The translations under genes and the position numbers were made by a program. A stretch of DNA of 64,000 bases from Arcuatula senhousia. Its lineage: Eukaryota > Mollusca > Bivalvia > Mytilida > Mytilidae. Within the stretch, counting starts at the first letter, position 1. Every line of letters starts with the position of its first letter. The stretch lies in the NCBI GenBank assembly GCA_963971305.1, contig OZ020306.1, positions 33,625,512 to 33,689,511 of the forward strand. Direction: 5' to 3'. This document shows, piece by piece, positions 54,839 through 64,000 of the stretch. Below the pieces are notes generated by a model. The model searched no databases. It was not told where the DNA came from and worked only from the letters and a program-made list of their open reading frames with translations.

Positions 54839-54882
54839 GCGCCTCTGATGAGTCTTGAATAGACGAAACGCGCGTCAGGCGT
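54839..54882 (+). ncRNA. Hammerhead ribozyme (array 1, third site)
   Basis: Same sequence as the one at 54482; predicted cleavage after 54876. Invariant core intact. Confidence 0.9.
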
Positions 54883-55195
54883 AGCAAAATTTATTGTCTG
54901 GAACTTTGTTGTAATTTGTATTTCGAACACACGTGAAGGTTAGCACTGCTGGCGGAGTTTTAATTCCCCGAGGTAAGCCCACTCCGGCACCAACACTTTT
55001 GAGTTGGGAGAAAACATCAAAGCTTTAAATTATGTCTAAATTTCAAAATTGTCTAAACCCTAAGGTTCTTCCTACCTCAGACATAGGTTGATTATCTAAG
55101 TAATAATTTGGTTCCCCAGTTTGGTATTTTTGGTTTTACTGTTCTATGCTCTTCATATTCATAAAGTGTTTGGTATTTTCAATATTTTTGGTAGA

Positions 55196-55239
55196 GCGCC
55201 TCTGATGAGTCTTGAATAGACGAAACGCGCGTCAGGCGT
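55196..55239 (+). ncRNA. Hammerhead ribozyme (array 1, fourth site)
   Basis: Identical core and helices to the previous two; predicted cleavage after 55233. Defines the end of the last complete monomer. Confidence 0.9.
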
Positions 55240-55278
55240 AGCAAAATTTATTGTCTGGAACTTTGTTGTAATTTGTAT

Positions 55279-55448
55279 CTCTATTGTTTGTTTTCATTGT
55301 TTTTCAAAGTACGTTTTTTTTCTCTCTCACTAAGTTGGACATTGGAAAATTATGAAATCGACGACATAGTTTTTTTTTAAGATTGAATAATTAATTACAT
55401 GAAATAGTTGCCAGTAGGATATGCACAAGGGTGGCCATCATTTCAAGT
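55279..55448. other. Spacer, no gene
   Basis: Unique sequence between the retrozyme array and a SINE-like copy. Confidence 0.4.
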
Positions 55449-55935
55449 CTAAGCTTGTCGATTAAAGTCCACTAAAGAACGCTCAGAATCCCTGACATCG
55501 GGGTCAGGCCGCTTTGCACACAAAGCGACTGGGATGTGTGCCCCAGGTGGTTGAATGGGACAGCCCTGACATCGAGAGATGCGGAGTCGTCAGGCGATAT
55601 TGCGGAAAACCTGACCGCAATCCATAGTGGTGCACCGTGTTGGGAAAAACGTCACGTTCCTCGCACGTTAAAGAACCCTGCTGCAGGTCTCGGTAAGAGT
55701 AGGACCCGTAGGATCCCCATGCAGGAGGCAAAATTTCCCGTCCCTACCCATCACTCCTTTTTCCAGTGGCAGTCAAAACTCTCCTACCCGATTGGCCTTG
55801 TGTCCCCATTTCCTCCACTTCATCATCATTTCATGTTCATTGTATCACCACTTTCATGTTCATCTCCCGGATATAGCCTAAATCGCGGTGCTTGGGAGTA
55901 AAGCAATAACCAACTAACTAACTAGCTAACCAACT
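55449..55935 (+). mobile_element. SINE-like element, subfamily B, 5'-truncated
   Basis: Starts inside the family at TCTAAGCTTGTCG, follows the subfamily B copy at 36929-37441 (in inverse) and ends in AACTAACTAACTAG. Frames across it mirror those of other copies and are not genes. Confidence 0.8.
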
Positions 55936-56669
55936 AGACCACGAAACCGATGGAAAATCAATGTAAGCAAATAGTACATAGAGAAGAATTAAGAGGCCCA
56001 ATATTGAATTTAAAATATTATATAGTATAAAAATGGTATTCTAATTGATTTTTATTGCACAGAATGTATTCTAATGTTTGTATCTAATTTTTAAAGGACT
56101 TATTTTGAAGACTGGGATTTGAAAAAGGTATTACATTCGGATTGGATGTGTCAGTAAGATCAGCTTCCGGCCGTCGGGTCAACGTTTTACTGACACACTG
56201 CGTCCTCATGTAATAACAATAATACAGAACAACCAAATATTTTAATAGCCGTATTTTTAAAGTGATCAAGAACTATGCATCTTTTTACACTGAGGCTACT
56301 CGAAAAGAATTCAATAAACGATTGATAATCTGTAAATCATTTTTTGCTCAAATAAACGGTCTTGACCTTCTAGTTAGATGTCGTAACCTAGCTCTAAGTG
56401 ATTTAATAAGCCCCATTTTATGGCACCAAACCTTCTACTTCCATTGCGATCTATGGGTCCAGTAGTCAACATAAATGATAACACGGTTAAAAGACATAAA
56501 AGAGGTATTCATCTAAGTACAATAATAAGCCAAACACTTAAAATAACAATCAAAAGAGTTAAGTCCAACATAATTCAGTTTTATGATTGTTATTGTACTT
56601 ATTGTACTATATGTGTGAAAATTTGAAAACAAAGCTTAAAGTTTATATAATGTATCACACTTTATATCT
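55936..56669. other. No gene seen
   Basis: AT-rich. Small frames at 56084-56626 lack domains and splice support. Confidence 0.35.
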
Positions 56670-56940
56670 GGAACATTAAATTCTCAGATGTTAGCCTAAA
56701 TGCTTTAAATTATTCATTATTCAAATTTCAATTTTTTCTAAACCTTTTAAAGGTTTTTTCCTACCAATGACATAGGTTGATCATATAAGTTATGCTCTTC
56801 ATAAACATTTTGTGTTTGGATTGTTTAATATTTTTGGTAGAGCGACTCCAGTGAGTCTTGAATAGGCGAAACGTGCGACAGGCGTAGCAAATTGTCTGGT
56901 ACTTTGTTGTCATTTTAATTTCTCTGTTGATTCAACTTGG
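56670..56940 (+). ncRNA. Degenerate retrozyme monomer
   Basis: Follows the retrozyme monomer (CCTACCAATGACATAGGTTG; GCTCTTCATAA) to a hammerhead relic at 56842-56886. The core has changed from CTGATGAG to CCAGTGAG and the cleavage triplet to GAC, so it is dead. Confidence 0.75.
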
Positions 56941-57960
56941 TATACATTAATGTATGCCACACTAGTAGCCACTTAAAAGCAGTTGCGTTCCCATCTTTTG
57001 ACCTTGAGTTTACGATACAGTGACTAATGTCAACAATTTTCGATACATATAATAATTATGAACATCACCATATCAAAGGATAACCGGATAACGTCCACAA
57101 TCCTAAGTCGTTGTTAAAAATACGTATTATGATTAAAAAAAAATAAATGGACAATTGGAGAAATTGGTAGTAAACAGCATGTCATTAGACCGTTGTCTGC
57201 CATTTTCTCCTTTTGTCTGTTATTTGTTACAAATCATACATGGCATTATTTTGTACTGTCTTCAGATTTCCAGCAACATTGATAGCCGGTAATATCACGG
57301 GCATACCTCGAGAACTATAAGCTTTATGTTAATGAAACTTTGAATGTATATTTTGAATGCATATGCATAGAAGCTTAGTACAGTTACATAATCGTCTTCT
57401 GAACATGACATTGACTTAAGAAATTACTACTGAGTATAAACAATTGTAATATTTAGTTTTATGAACACCTTCTTATCTTTTGAATTATTAGTCTTGGCAG
57501 TCTAAGGTTGATAAAACAACTAATGCTTATTTCACTCTTGTTCTAGTTATTTTTTGTTATCCTGTTGGTAATTTCTTCATCAATTTGTCAGTTGTGCTTT
57601 TGTCATTTTGTAAATAACCAACTCTCGATACTTCTTAGACACCGAAGCCTCTACCTACGTTTATGAAAATAGTGGGAAAAACTGTTCAACAAGAAGTGGT
57701 TTTCGAAAACATGTACACCGACTGAATAAACATATGGAAAACAGACAAAGTTTCTAGTGCAATAGTTGTAATGCCAGTTTCTGTGAAAAAGAAGAGTTCA
57801 ATAATAAACCAACTGCAAACGCCTATATATAGTGTTCCACAGGGGTCTGTTCTAGGACCGAAGTTGTTCACAATGTATACTTAACCTGTTGGTACGATCT
57901 GCCAAAAAACATGGATTATATCATCATTTTTATTCCGATGAGGGTCAACTTTATCTATCT
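56941..57960. repeat. Fragment related to 13640-13960, otherwise empty
   Basis: About 56936-57330 resembles the CATCTTTTGACCTTGA repeat at 13640-13960. No gene in the rest. Confidence 0.45.
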
Positions 57961-57962
57961 AT

Positions 57963-58006
57963 TAGTTAGTTAGTTAGTTAGTTATTGCTTTACTCCCAAG
58001 CAGTTT
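57963..58006 (-). repeat. SINE-like subfamily B tail fragment
   Basis: (AGTT)n followed by ATTGCTTTACTCCCAAGCAG, as at 36930-36965; only the tail end of an element. Confidence 0.65.
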
Positions 58007-58189
58007 TACTTTTATTCAGTTGTATGCACGGATAATGTAAATTAGCCTTATGTATGGCATGACCTTCAACCTGTGGGTAAAAAACCGTCTTGTTAAGGTC
58101 AGATTTAGTCGACGATTTCTTGACGCTTCGGAGAAAAGAATAACTAACGTACTAACTTACTAATCACGTAATATAAAGGTGATAAAAAA

Positions 58190-58323
58190 TGATAAAAAAG
58201 AGTCCACTGTGGCAGTGGCTTCTTATTACGTGAAACTTATTTCGTCTGCCCAACAGCCATTTAGTCTTAAAACAAGTTCTTCAACCCAGTTCTTTGTGGC
58301 ATTGGCTTCTTCGAAACTTATCT
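58190..58323 (-). repeat. Exon-like satellite, part left of retrozyme array 2
   Basis: Resembles the units at 59669-60400 (CCAGTTC.TTGTGGCA.TGGCTTC, GAAACTTAT). It marks the target into which retrozyme array 2 was inserted. Confidence 0.6.
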
Positions 58324-58513
58324 TTTGTGTTGGAGAACACATCAAAGCTTTAAATTACCCGTTTAAATTTCAAAATTGTCTAAACCCTAAGGCTCTTCCT
58401 ACCCCAGACATAGGTTGATCATCTTAGTAATAATTTGGTTACATTTGGTTTAATGTTCTATCTATGCTCTTCATAATCATATACTGTTTTGCATTTTCAA
58501 TATTATTGGTAGA

Positions 58514-58557
58514 GCGCCTCTGATGAGTCTTGAATAGACGAAACGCGCGTCAGGCGT
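58514..58557 (+). ncRNA. Hammerhead ribozyme (array 2, first site)
   Basis: Same helices and core as in array 1; cleavage predicted after 58551. Invariant positions intact. Confidence 0.9.
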
Positions 58558-58870
58558 AGCAAAATTTATTGTCTGAAACTTTGTTGTCATATGTATTTCG
58601 CACACACCTGAAGGTTAGCACTGCTGGTGGAGTTTTAATTCCTCGAGGTTAACCCGCTCCGGCACCAGCACTTTTGTGTTGGAGAACACATCAAAGCTTT
58701 AAATTACCCGTTTAAATTTCAAAATTGTCTAAACCCTAAGGCTCTTCCTACCCCAGACATAGGTTGATCATCTTAGTAATAATTTGGTTCCCCAGTTTGG
58801 TATATTTGGTTTAATGTTCTATGCTCTTCATAATCATATAGTGTTTTGCATTTTCAATATTTTTGGTAGA

Positions 58871-58914
58871 GCGCCTCTGATGGGTCTTGAATAGATGAAA
58901 CGCGCGTCAAGCGT
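58871..58914 (+). ncRNA. Mutated hammerhead (array 2, second site)
   Basis: Core CTGATGG in place of CTGATGA, one G-U change in helix II (GAT for GAC) and AAGCGT in helix I. Loss of the conserved A should abolish or weaken cleavage, so a transcript would give a two-unit (about 714-nt) product here. Confidence 0.8.
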
Positions 58915-59227
58915 AGCAAAATTTATTGTGTGGAACTTTGTTGTCATTTGTATTTCGAACACACGTGAAGGTTAGCACTGCTGGTGGAGTTTTAATTCCC
59001 CGAGGTTAGCCCGCTCCGGCACCAGCACTTTTGTGTTGGAGAACATATCAAAGCTTTAGATTACCCGTTTAAATTTCAAAATTGTCTAAACTCTAAGGCT
59101 CTTCCTACCCCAGACATAGGTTGATCATCTTAGTAATAATTTGGTTCCCCAGTTTGGTATATTTGGTTTAATGTTCTATGCTCTTCATAATCATATAGTG
59201 TTTTGCATTTTCAATAGTTTTTGTAGA

Positions 59228-59271
59228 GCGCCTCTGATGAGTCTTGAATAGACGAAACGCGCGTCAGGCGT
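59228..59271 (+). ncRNA. Hammerhead ribozyme (array 2, third site)
   Basis: Intact core and helices; cleavage predicted after 59265. Confidence 0.9.
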
Positions 59272-59583
59272 AGCAAAATTTATTGTCTGGAACTTTGTTG
59301 TCATTTGTATTTCGAACACACGTGAGGGTTAGCACTGCTGGTGGAGTTTTAATTCCCCGAGGTTAGCCCGCTCCGGCACCAGCACTTTTGTGTTGGAGAA
59401 CACATCAAAGCTTTAAATTACCCGTTTAAATTTCAAAATTGTCTAAACTCTAAGGCTCTTCCTACCCCAGACATAGGTTGATCATCTTAGTAAAAATTTG
59501 GTTCCCCAGTTTGGTATATTTGGTTTAATGTTCTATGCTCTTCATAATCATATAGTGTTTTGCATTTTCAATATTTTGGTAGA

Positions 59584-59627
59584 GCTCCTCTGATGAGTCT
59601 TGAATAGACGAAACGCGCGTCAGGCGT
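59584..59627 (+). ncRNA. Hammerhead ribozyme (array 2, fourth site)
   Basis: Intact core. Helix I has one mismatch (GCTCCT for GCGCCT). Cleavage predicted after 59621. Confidence 0.85.
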
Positions 59628-59668
59628 AGCTAAATTTATTGTCTGGAACTTTGTTGTCATTTGTATCT

Positions 59669-60400
59669 CGTCTACCAAGCTTGTAGCTTTTCCTGGTAGT
59701 TCTTGTTCTGGTACCGCAGTGATTTCGTCGTCAAACACCAGTGGCTCGTCCCAGTTCATTGTGGCAGCGGCTTCATCGAAAATTATCAAAAGATATGTTG
59801 GTTTGGAGTGGGAGACATTTAAAGACCATTGTGGCAATGGCTTCGAAACTTATCTCGTCTACCCAGCTGGTAGCTTTTCTTGATAGTTCTTGTTTTGCTA
59901 CCGCAGCGATTTCGTCGTCAAACACCAGTTACTTGTTCCAGTTCATTTTGACAGCGGCTTCATCGATACTTATCAAAAGATATGTGGGTTTCGGTGGGAG
60001 ACAAAGGAACAGTAGATTTTAAAGATATTATGGCAGTGGCTCCGAAACTTACCTCGTCTACCCAGTTGGTAGCTTTTCTTGATAGTTCTTGTTCTGGTAC
60101 CTCAGCGATTTCGTTGTGGAACACCAGTTGCTCGTCCCAGTTTATTGTAGCAGCAGCTTCATCGAAACTTATCAAAATATATGTGGGTTTGTGGTGGGAG
60201 ACAAAGAAATAGTAGATTTTAAATATATTGGGGTAGTGGCTTCGAAACGTACCTCGTCTACCCAGTTGGTAGCTTTTCTTGATAATTCTTGTTCTGGTAC
60301 CGCAGCGATTTCGTCGTCAATAACCAGTTGCTCGTCCCGGTTCATGGTGGCAGGAGCTACTCAAAAGATATGTGGATGGGGTTGAAGAGAAAAGAATAGT
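59669..60400 (-). repeat. Exon-like satellite, ~187-200-bp units
   Basis: CTCGTCTAC recurs at 59667, 59854, 60053 and 60253. Each unit holds a minus-strand open stretch of about 40 residues with the conserved text FDEAAAT.NWDE, EIA.VPEQEL, KATNWVDE. At least one unit ends at a perfect donor on that strand (GAG|GTAAGT near 60053), another at GTACGT. Unit length is not a multiple of three, so it is not one continuous coding repeat. It could be duplicated exons or a satellite derived from one. Confidence 0.6.
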
Positions 60401-60447
60401 AAATTTTAAAGACCACTGGAACATTGGAAGGGGCGTATAAATACCTG

Positions 60448-60549
60448 TTTGGGGCCCAGATGGCGAATTGGCCCACAGCAAAGCCTAGCTTGTCGTAAGA
60501 GGCAACTAAGGGTCTTTGGATTCTGACGTCGATTCAGTGCTCAGTCCAT
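60448..60549 (+). mobile_element. SINE-like subfamily A, 5' fragment
   Basis: First ~100 bp of the family (GGGGCCCAGATGGCGAATTG) with several changes; breaks off at CTCAGTCCA. Confidence 0.7.
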
Positions 60550-60584
60550 TACCGGACTGTAAATTTTACTTCAGTTTTTTTGGC

Positions 60585-60985
60585 ACTAATAGAAGAAAAT
60601 GAGATGTGGAATAAGTGTACGCGACACAACCTACAATATAAACTTAAATTTAAAACATCCACAATGGATTACAGCCAGCAGCCTTCAATGTGACCAGCGG
60701 TTGCTGCTCGCTGTTTTTCAATTTGCCCTTGGATTGAAAATAAACTACATATGATTCAAGCCCAATCCTACAGTGCAATGAAAGACCTTCTTCTTGACAA
60801 AAAAGCACTTTACTTAAATTAGACTAAAACAAACACAAGCTTTGATAAAGATTCCTGACTTAGGACAGGCACATTAAAAATGTGGAGGGGTTAAACTAGT
60901 TTTTTTGGCGCCAACCTTCCCCCTATTGATAATCAATAACAAAGCACAAACTAACACACAGTAAAAGTGTTCGATAGAAGTATAG
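60585..60985 (-). repeat. Dispersed repeat (copy c)
   Basis: Inverse of 18380-18900, more diverged: landmarks CACAATGGATTACAGCCAGC and CCTGACTTAGGACAGGCAC. Confidence 0.7.
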
Positions 60986-61137
60986 GATAAAGCTGTATAC
61001 AAAACATCAGAACGCTATCTCATGTAGTTGCTTAGAAAACTGCGACGGAAGTTTTGTTACGGACGGACGGACGGACGAACGAACGGACAAGGGTAAAACA
61101 GTATACCCCCCCTCTTCTTCGAAGCGGGGGTATAATT
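60986..61137 (+). repeat. End of a hairpin-type repeat
   Basis: ATACAAAACATCAGAACGCT, then (GGAC)n at 61058-61090, then a hairpin: ATACCCCCC ... GGGGGTAT. Only the 3' end of a family is present here. Confidence 0.7.
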
Positions 61138-61143
61138 AACAAG

Positions 61144-61990
61144 AGGCTCCCAAGAGCCTGAATCGCTCACCCGAACTTCACAGATACACATATTTTGTAG
61201 ATTTTATTATGCTTAACCATATATGCAATTTAAAATTATAAATACCACAACGCGGGTATTAACGGTTAATTTGAATATGCTATATATCGATATTTCAAGG
61301 AGTAACCTCTCATCAGTAGCATTTAAATCAAAACATTGCAATTTAAATTCCCGTGCGGGGCCCGGGTGGCGAATAGGCCCGCAGCAGAGCCTAGCTTGTC
61401 GTAAGAGGCGACTAAGGGTCTTGGGATTCTGACGTCGGGTCAGTGCTCAGCCCACAGAGCGACCAAGTGTGTACCCTAGGTGGCTGAATAGGGTGGCCCT
61501 CGTCCGCGGGGGTTGTCAGGTCTATAATACGGAAACCCTGACCGCCGACCATAGTGGGCCAACGTGTGTGGAGAGTGCCACGCTTCATGCACGTAAAAGA
61601 CCCCTTTGTGGACCGCCAAGTAGTGCACCACAAAGGCTAAATTTTCCCCCCTACCCACCTCTCCCCTTTTCCTGTGGTTCTTCAAAATTTACCGGTCCTT
61701 TGTTTCCCATCCCACCCCCATGTTTCATTCATCATCATCATTTCATGTTCGTTTTATCACCCTTTTCATGTTCATCGCCTGTAAATAACCTATATAGCGT
61801 TGCACGGGCGTAAAACACCAACTCACTAACTGCAATTTAAATTTCTGAAATATCTTGTTTAGTTTTCAAGATATAGGGCTTGATAAGTGCAAATTTTGGC
61901 TAAAATTACGAAAAAGGGCAATAACTTCCACATCAGCAGTCGGATCTTTTTTCAAAATTTCAGGACAGGTAGATCTTAATATGCTGATCA
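61144..61990 (+). repeat. Hairpin-ended dispersed repeat, partial, split by a SINE
   Basis: Starts AGGCTCCCAAGAGCCTGAAT like 19423. Contains GGGCAATAACTTCCACAT and AGGACAGGTAGATCTTAA units after the SINE at 61350-61830. Confidence 0.7.
61350..61830 (+). mobile_element. SINE-like element, subfamily A, with 13-bp target duplication
   Basis: 481 bp from CCCGTGCGGGGCCCGGG to ACTCACTAAC. TGCAATTTAAATT lies on both sides (61337-61349, 61831-61843). The long, exact target duplication and repeat tail indicate LINE-mediated insertion. Confidence 0.88.
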
Positions 61991-62354
61991 CTTTTGATTC
62001 TTGTACAATTTTGAAATCTTAAACAAAATGATAACAACACTATCAGGTAACTGCAACGTTTATTTATTACATGGTCTACATGTTTAACCTGCCTGGCAGG
62101 CGTCTTCAGGACAGAGTGGTTCAGTATTTTTCCCTGAAGTACCAAAGGTGGTATCAAGGATTAACGTCATAATATAATAGTTATAGTCTTTGACGTTCTT
62201 AGTAAAAACTTATAGCGTTATTCATTGTACATTATACCATTTGAATAGTTAATTTGTATTGTTTTAAAATTAGTTATTAATTTAATATTGATTTTAAAAA
62301 AAGATTTATTAAAGTCTCTCAGTTGTTATTATTTTCATCGCTCTCATCCTGGTA
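61991..62354 (-). other. 3' tail of the GIY-YIG element (inferred)
   Basis: On the minus strand it holds CCTGAAGACGCCTGCC followed by AATAAATAAACGTTG. Such a tail is familiar from Penelope-type and related retroelements, but this is recall, not proof. Confidence 0.4.
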
Positions 62355-62360
62355 TACTGT

Positions 62361-62800
62361 TCAGGTGCTGCTGTAGATTGTGATAACATCGGTGTTGCTT
62401 TCTGTTAGATCAATTGTTGATGGTACTGTTACATACCCATAATGGTTTGTAATATATTCCTCCCAGTTTCTGTATATTGTCTGGTCCTGGTTATTATCAT
62501 TTTTGGTTTCACACACGTCGTTGTATTTTTCTTTTATGTATTCCTCCCATGATGCAAACTTTTTCATTGGTTTTTCATCTGGCATGGTGTCTGCGTTGAC
62601 CGTTGACTCCCCTGAATCTGACAAGTAGAGGTCCTCTTCGAATAGCATCCTTTTCTGTGTTTCTTCCGGATACACCACTTTCGGTGTTTCTGATACAATT
62701 CGAAATATCGGTCTATTTGATGCTGTGTTTGCTTCAAAAGGTGGTATCCATTTCTCTAATTTTGGCCATATATCGTGATGTTCCTTTTATTTCGTAGAAA
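62361..62800 (-). pseudogene. Acidic C-terminal frame of the GIY-YIG/zinc-finger element
   Basis: Minus-strand frame continuing from the zinc-finger region after a frame change near 62760. It reads PKLEKWIPPFEANTASN and later two copies of a W-E-E-Y-I box (SWEEYIKEKYNDV, NWEEYITNHYGYV). Rich in Asp and Glu, ending in a stop at 62361. I recognise no domain. The frame change implies decay or a missed intron. Confidence 0.5.
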
Positions 62801-63324
62801 TCATTCTCCCCTGCCTCTGTGTGTCTGTGCTTTATGTGTTTTCTAATATTGAAGGTGCGGGTAAATTCCGCCGAACATATATTGCATCAAAACATTCTGA
62901 TGGTATATTCATGGTATGAGCGGTGATGCCTTTTCAAAGTCGTTTCGCTCGCGAATTTCTTGTTACACTAAGTGCAGTTTATCTTTATCGTCTGGTCTGG
63001 TGGTTTTCTCGGAGCAGTTTTTGTATTAGCCATTAATTCCTTCTTTTTAAACCCCACGGTTGTAGGGTACCAAGCATCGTCAGTTCTGAGGCGAATGTTG
63101 ACGTCCCTTGTTGTCCTGACGATGCCGATAATTATTACGTCGTTGTTACTATGACTTTGTGATGTGAAATGTTCAGATACAGGTTTATATTTATTTCCTG
63201 TATTAATGTCCTGGAAATGTCCCCATAACCTTTGTTTTGGCGTATTTTTAGTTTGTCCCACGTATTGCAATTTGCACTTTTTACATTGTATCATGTAAAC
63301 TACATTTTTGATCAGTTTCAACAT
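62800..63324 (-). pseudogene. GIY-YIG endonuclease with C2H2 zinc fingers, decayed
   Basis: N-terminal half is a GIY-YIG nuclease domain: NVVYMIQCKKCKLQYVGQTK (the VYMIQ and YVGQT parts give the two-strand signature), then RLWGHFQDI and NIRLRTDDAW. This version resembles the nuclease of Penelope-like elements. After KKKELMANTKTAPRK the frame continues through a TAG into two zinc fingers (CNKKFASETTLKRHHRSYH; CNICSAEFTRTFNIRKHIKH), the second preceded by a TGA. Both stops could derive from C-to-T changes (CAG to TAG, CGA to TGA). The upstream start is unclear. Confidence 0.7.
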
Positions 63325-64000
63325 CCTCTAACATATCTGATAACATTTAAATAAAACGTTCTGCTCTGGCAGAATGTTTTTTTTTATTTCAAATAGCAAA
63401 GGGATCACTACTCCATTTATTTTAATTCTAGCTGTTCAGTTACATCATATGGTTCCAAAACTCTCGTCGATCACTTGAACATACATGGTGTTTGTGTGAA
63501 CTATGATGAAGTCAGAAGGTTTAAGTTGGGCTTGGCTTCCAACGAAATTTACAAAATAAAAAAACGACTGTTTCATTCCCTCCGTTAATTCAGCATTTGG
63601 GTCCCTTGTCCATAATGCGTTCTCAATTAAAATTAGAAATTCTCATTTACCATAAATTGCTCAAATTTACTTTGTTTTTCATACAAAAGACATAGAAATG
63701 CTAAATTGGATTTATTATGATAGAAAATGTCCCTCTCGTATTTTTACAGGTGCAAATCTGTCAAAACTGCATCTCTATTTTGTGAATCTTTAAAACTGAT
63801 CAAATTTTAGTCATTTCAGAATAAAACGGATATTTATTTTGCAATAAATGCCAAACTGTTATTTTTTTGTATGATTTATGTGTTTCATGTGTTTATCTCT
63901 GCATCCCACCCTGATGTATGACAATTAAGATGTATTTGTTCAACTTTTGCATTTCTCAGGTTCGGATGCCTGCATCTCACTCTGGTGGATGCTGATTCAA
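63325..64000. other. No gene seen
   Basis: AT-rich; no upstream part of the GIY-YIG element is recognised before the window ends. Confidence 0.35.

Larger units (their letters stand above)
54141..55278 (+). mobile_element. Retrozyme-like tandem array 1 (three ~357-bp monomers plus partials)
   Basis: Three monomers between predicted cleavage sites at 54161, 54519, 54876 and 55233 (358, 357, 357 bp), and a partial at the right end stopping at TTTGTATCT. Each junction carries a type I hammerhead (the first lacks its upstream strand). Retrozymes are non-autonomous retroelements known from plants and metazoans, including mussels, whose transcripts self-cleave into circular RNAs. There is no reading frame. 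The left edge is irregular. Confidence 0.85.
58324..59663 (+). mobile_element. Retrozyme-like tandem array 2 with target duplication
   Basis: About 1.34 kb: monomers between predicted cleavage sites at 58551, 58908, 59265 and 59621 (357, 357, 356 bp) plus partial ends. It starts TTTGTGTTGGAG and ends TTGTCATTTG. TATCT stands on both sides (58319-58323, 59664-59668), and the flanking satellite sequence reads through if the array and one TATCT are removed. Like array 1 it has no protein coding, and it must depend on foreign enzymes for insertion. Confidence 0.85.

Noticed and set aside
1..64000. tRNA or rRNA genes
   Set aside because: I searched by eye for T-loop (GGTTCGA) and rRNA landmarks on both strands and found none in a plausible fold; a covariance search could still find degenerate ones.

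Overview
This window is non-coding-rich, AT-rich animal DNA crowded with mobile elements. Several features point to a marine bivalve, most likely a mussel (Mytilus-type): tandem ~357-bp repeats that each carry a hammerhead ribozyme, SINE-like elements with (ACTC)n or (AACT)n tails, Penelope-like and DIRS-like retroelements, and spliced host-type exons with GT/AG borders. The species assignment is inference; no marker gene was seen.

Layout. 1-396: flank. 397-11112: a head-to-tail pair of DIRS-type tyrosine-recombinase retroelements. The first is an internally deleted derivative carrying a Penelope-like insertion. The second keeps Gag, RT/RNase H and recombinase on the minus strand, but its RT is split by a 1,983-bp inverted-repeat element and its leader carries a small MITE. 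11113-22680: dispersed repeats (pyrimidine minisatellites, palindromes, two large hairpin-ended repeats, one degraded ribozyme repeat). 22680-34535: short spliced exons, two nested Penelope-like copies, SINE-like insertions, an inverted second copy of a first exon, and a decayed multi-exon gene resembling DUF6589 proteins. 34690-38640: LINE remnant, a 920-bp inverted-repeat element with an 8-bp target duplication, a SINE, and a palindrome cluster. 39891-45810: a minus-strand BEN-domain gene in at least five phase-consistent exons, two of them duplicates of each other. 47227-48293: C-terminal fragment of an EnSpm/CACTA-like transposase. 48640-54030: Penelope tail and tandem ~170-190-bp repeats. 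54141-55280 and 58324-59663: two retrozyme arrays with hammerhead ribozymes, the second inserted into a ~190-bp exon-like satellite with a recognisable target duplication. 60448-62000: SINEs and hairpin repeats. 62040-63324: decayed GIY-YIG endonuclease followed by C2H2 zinc fingers.

How parts relate. Most features are parasites at different stages. Autonomous elements (DIRS, Penelope, LINE, EnSpm) encode enzymes; non-autonomous ones (retrozymes, SINE-like copies, MITEs, hairpin repeats) probably borrowed enzymes from such elements. The BEN gene is the best candidate for a functional host gene. All identities were made by eye from motifs; no database search was possible.
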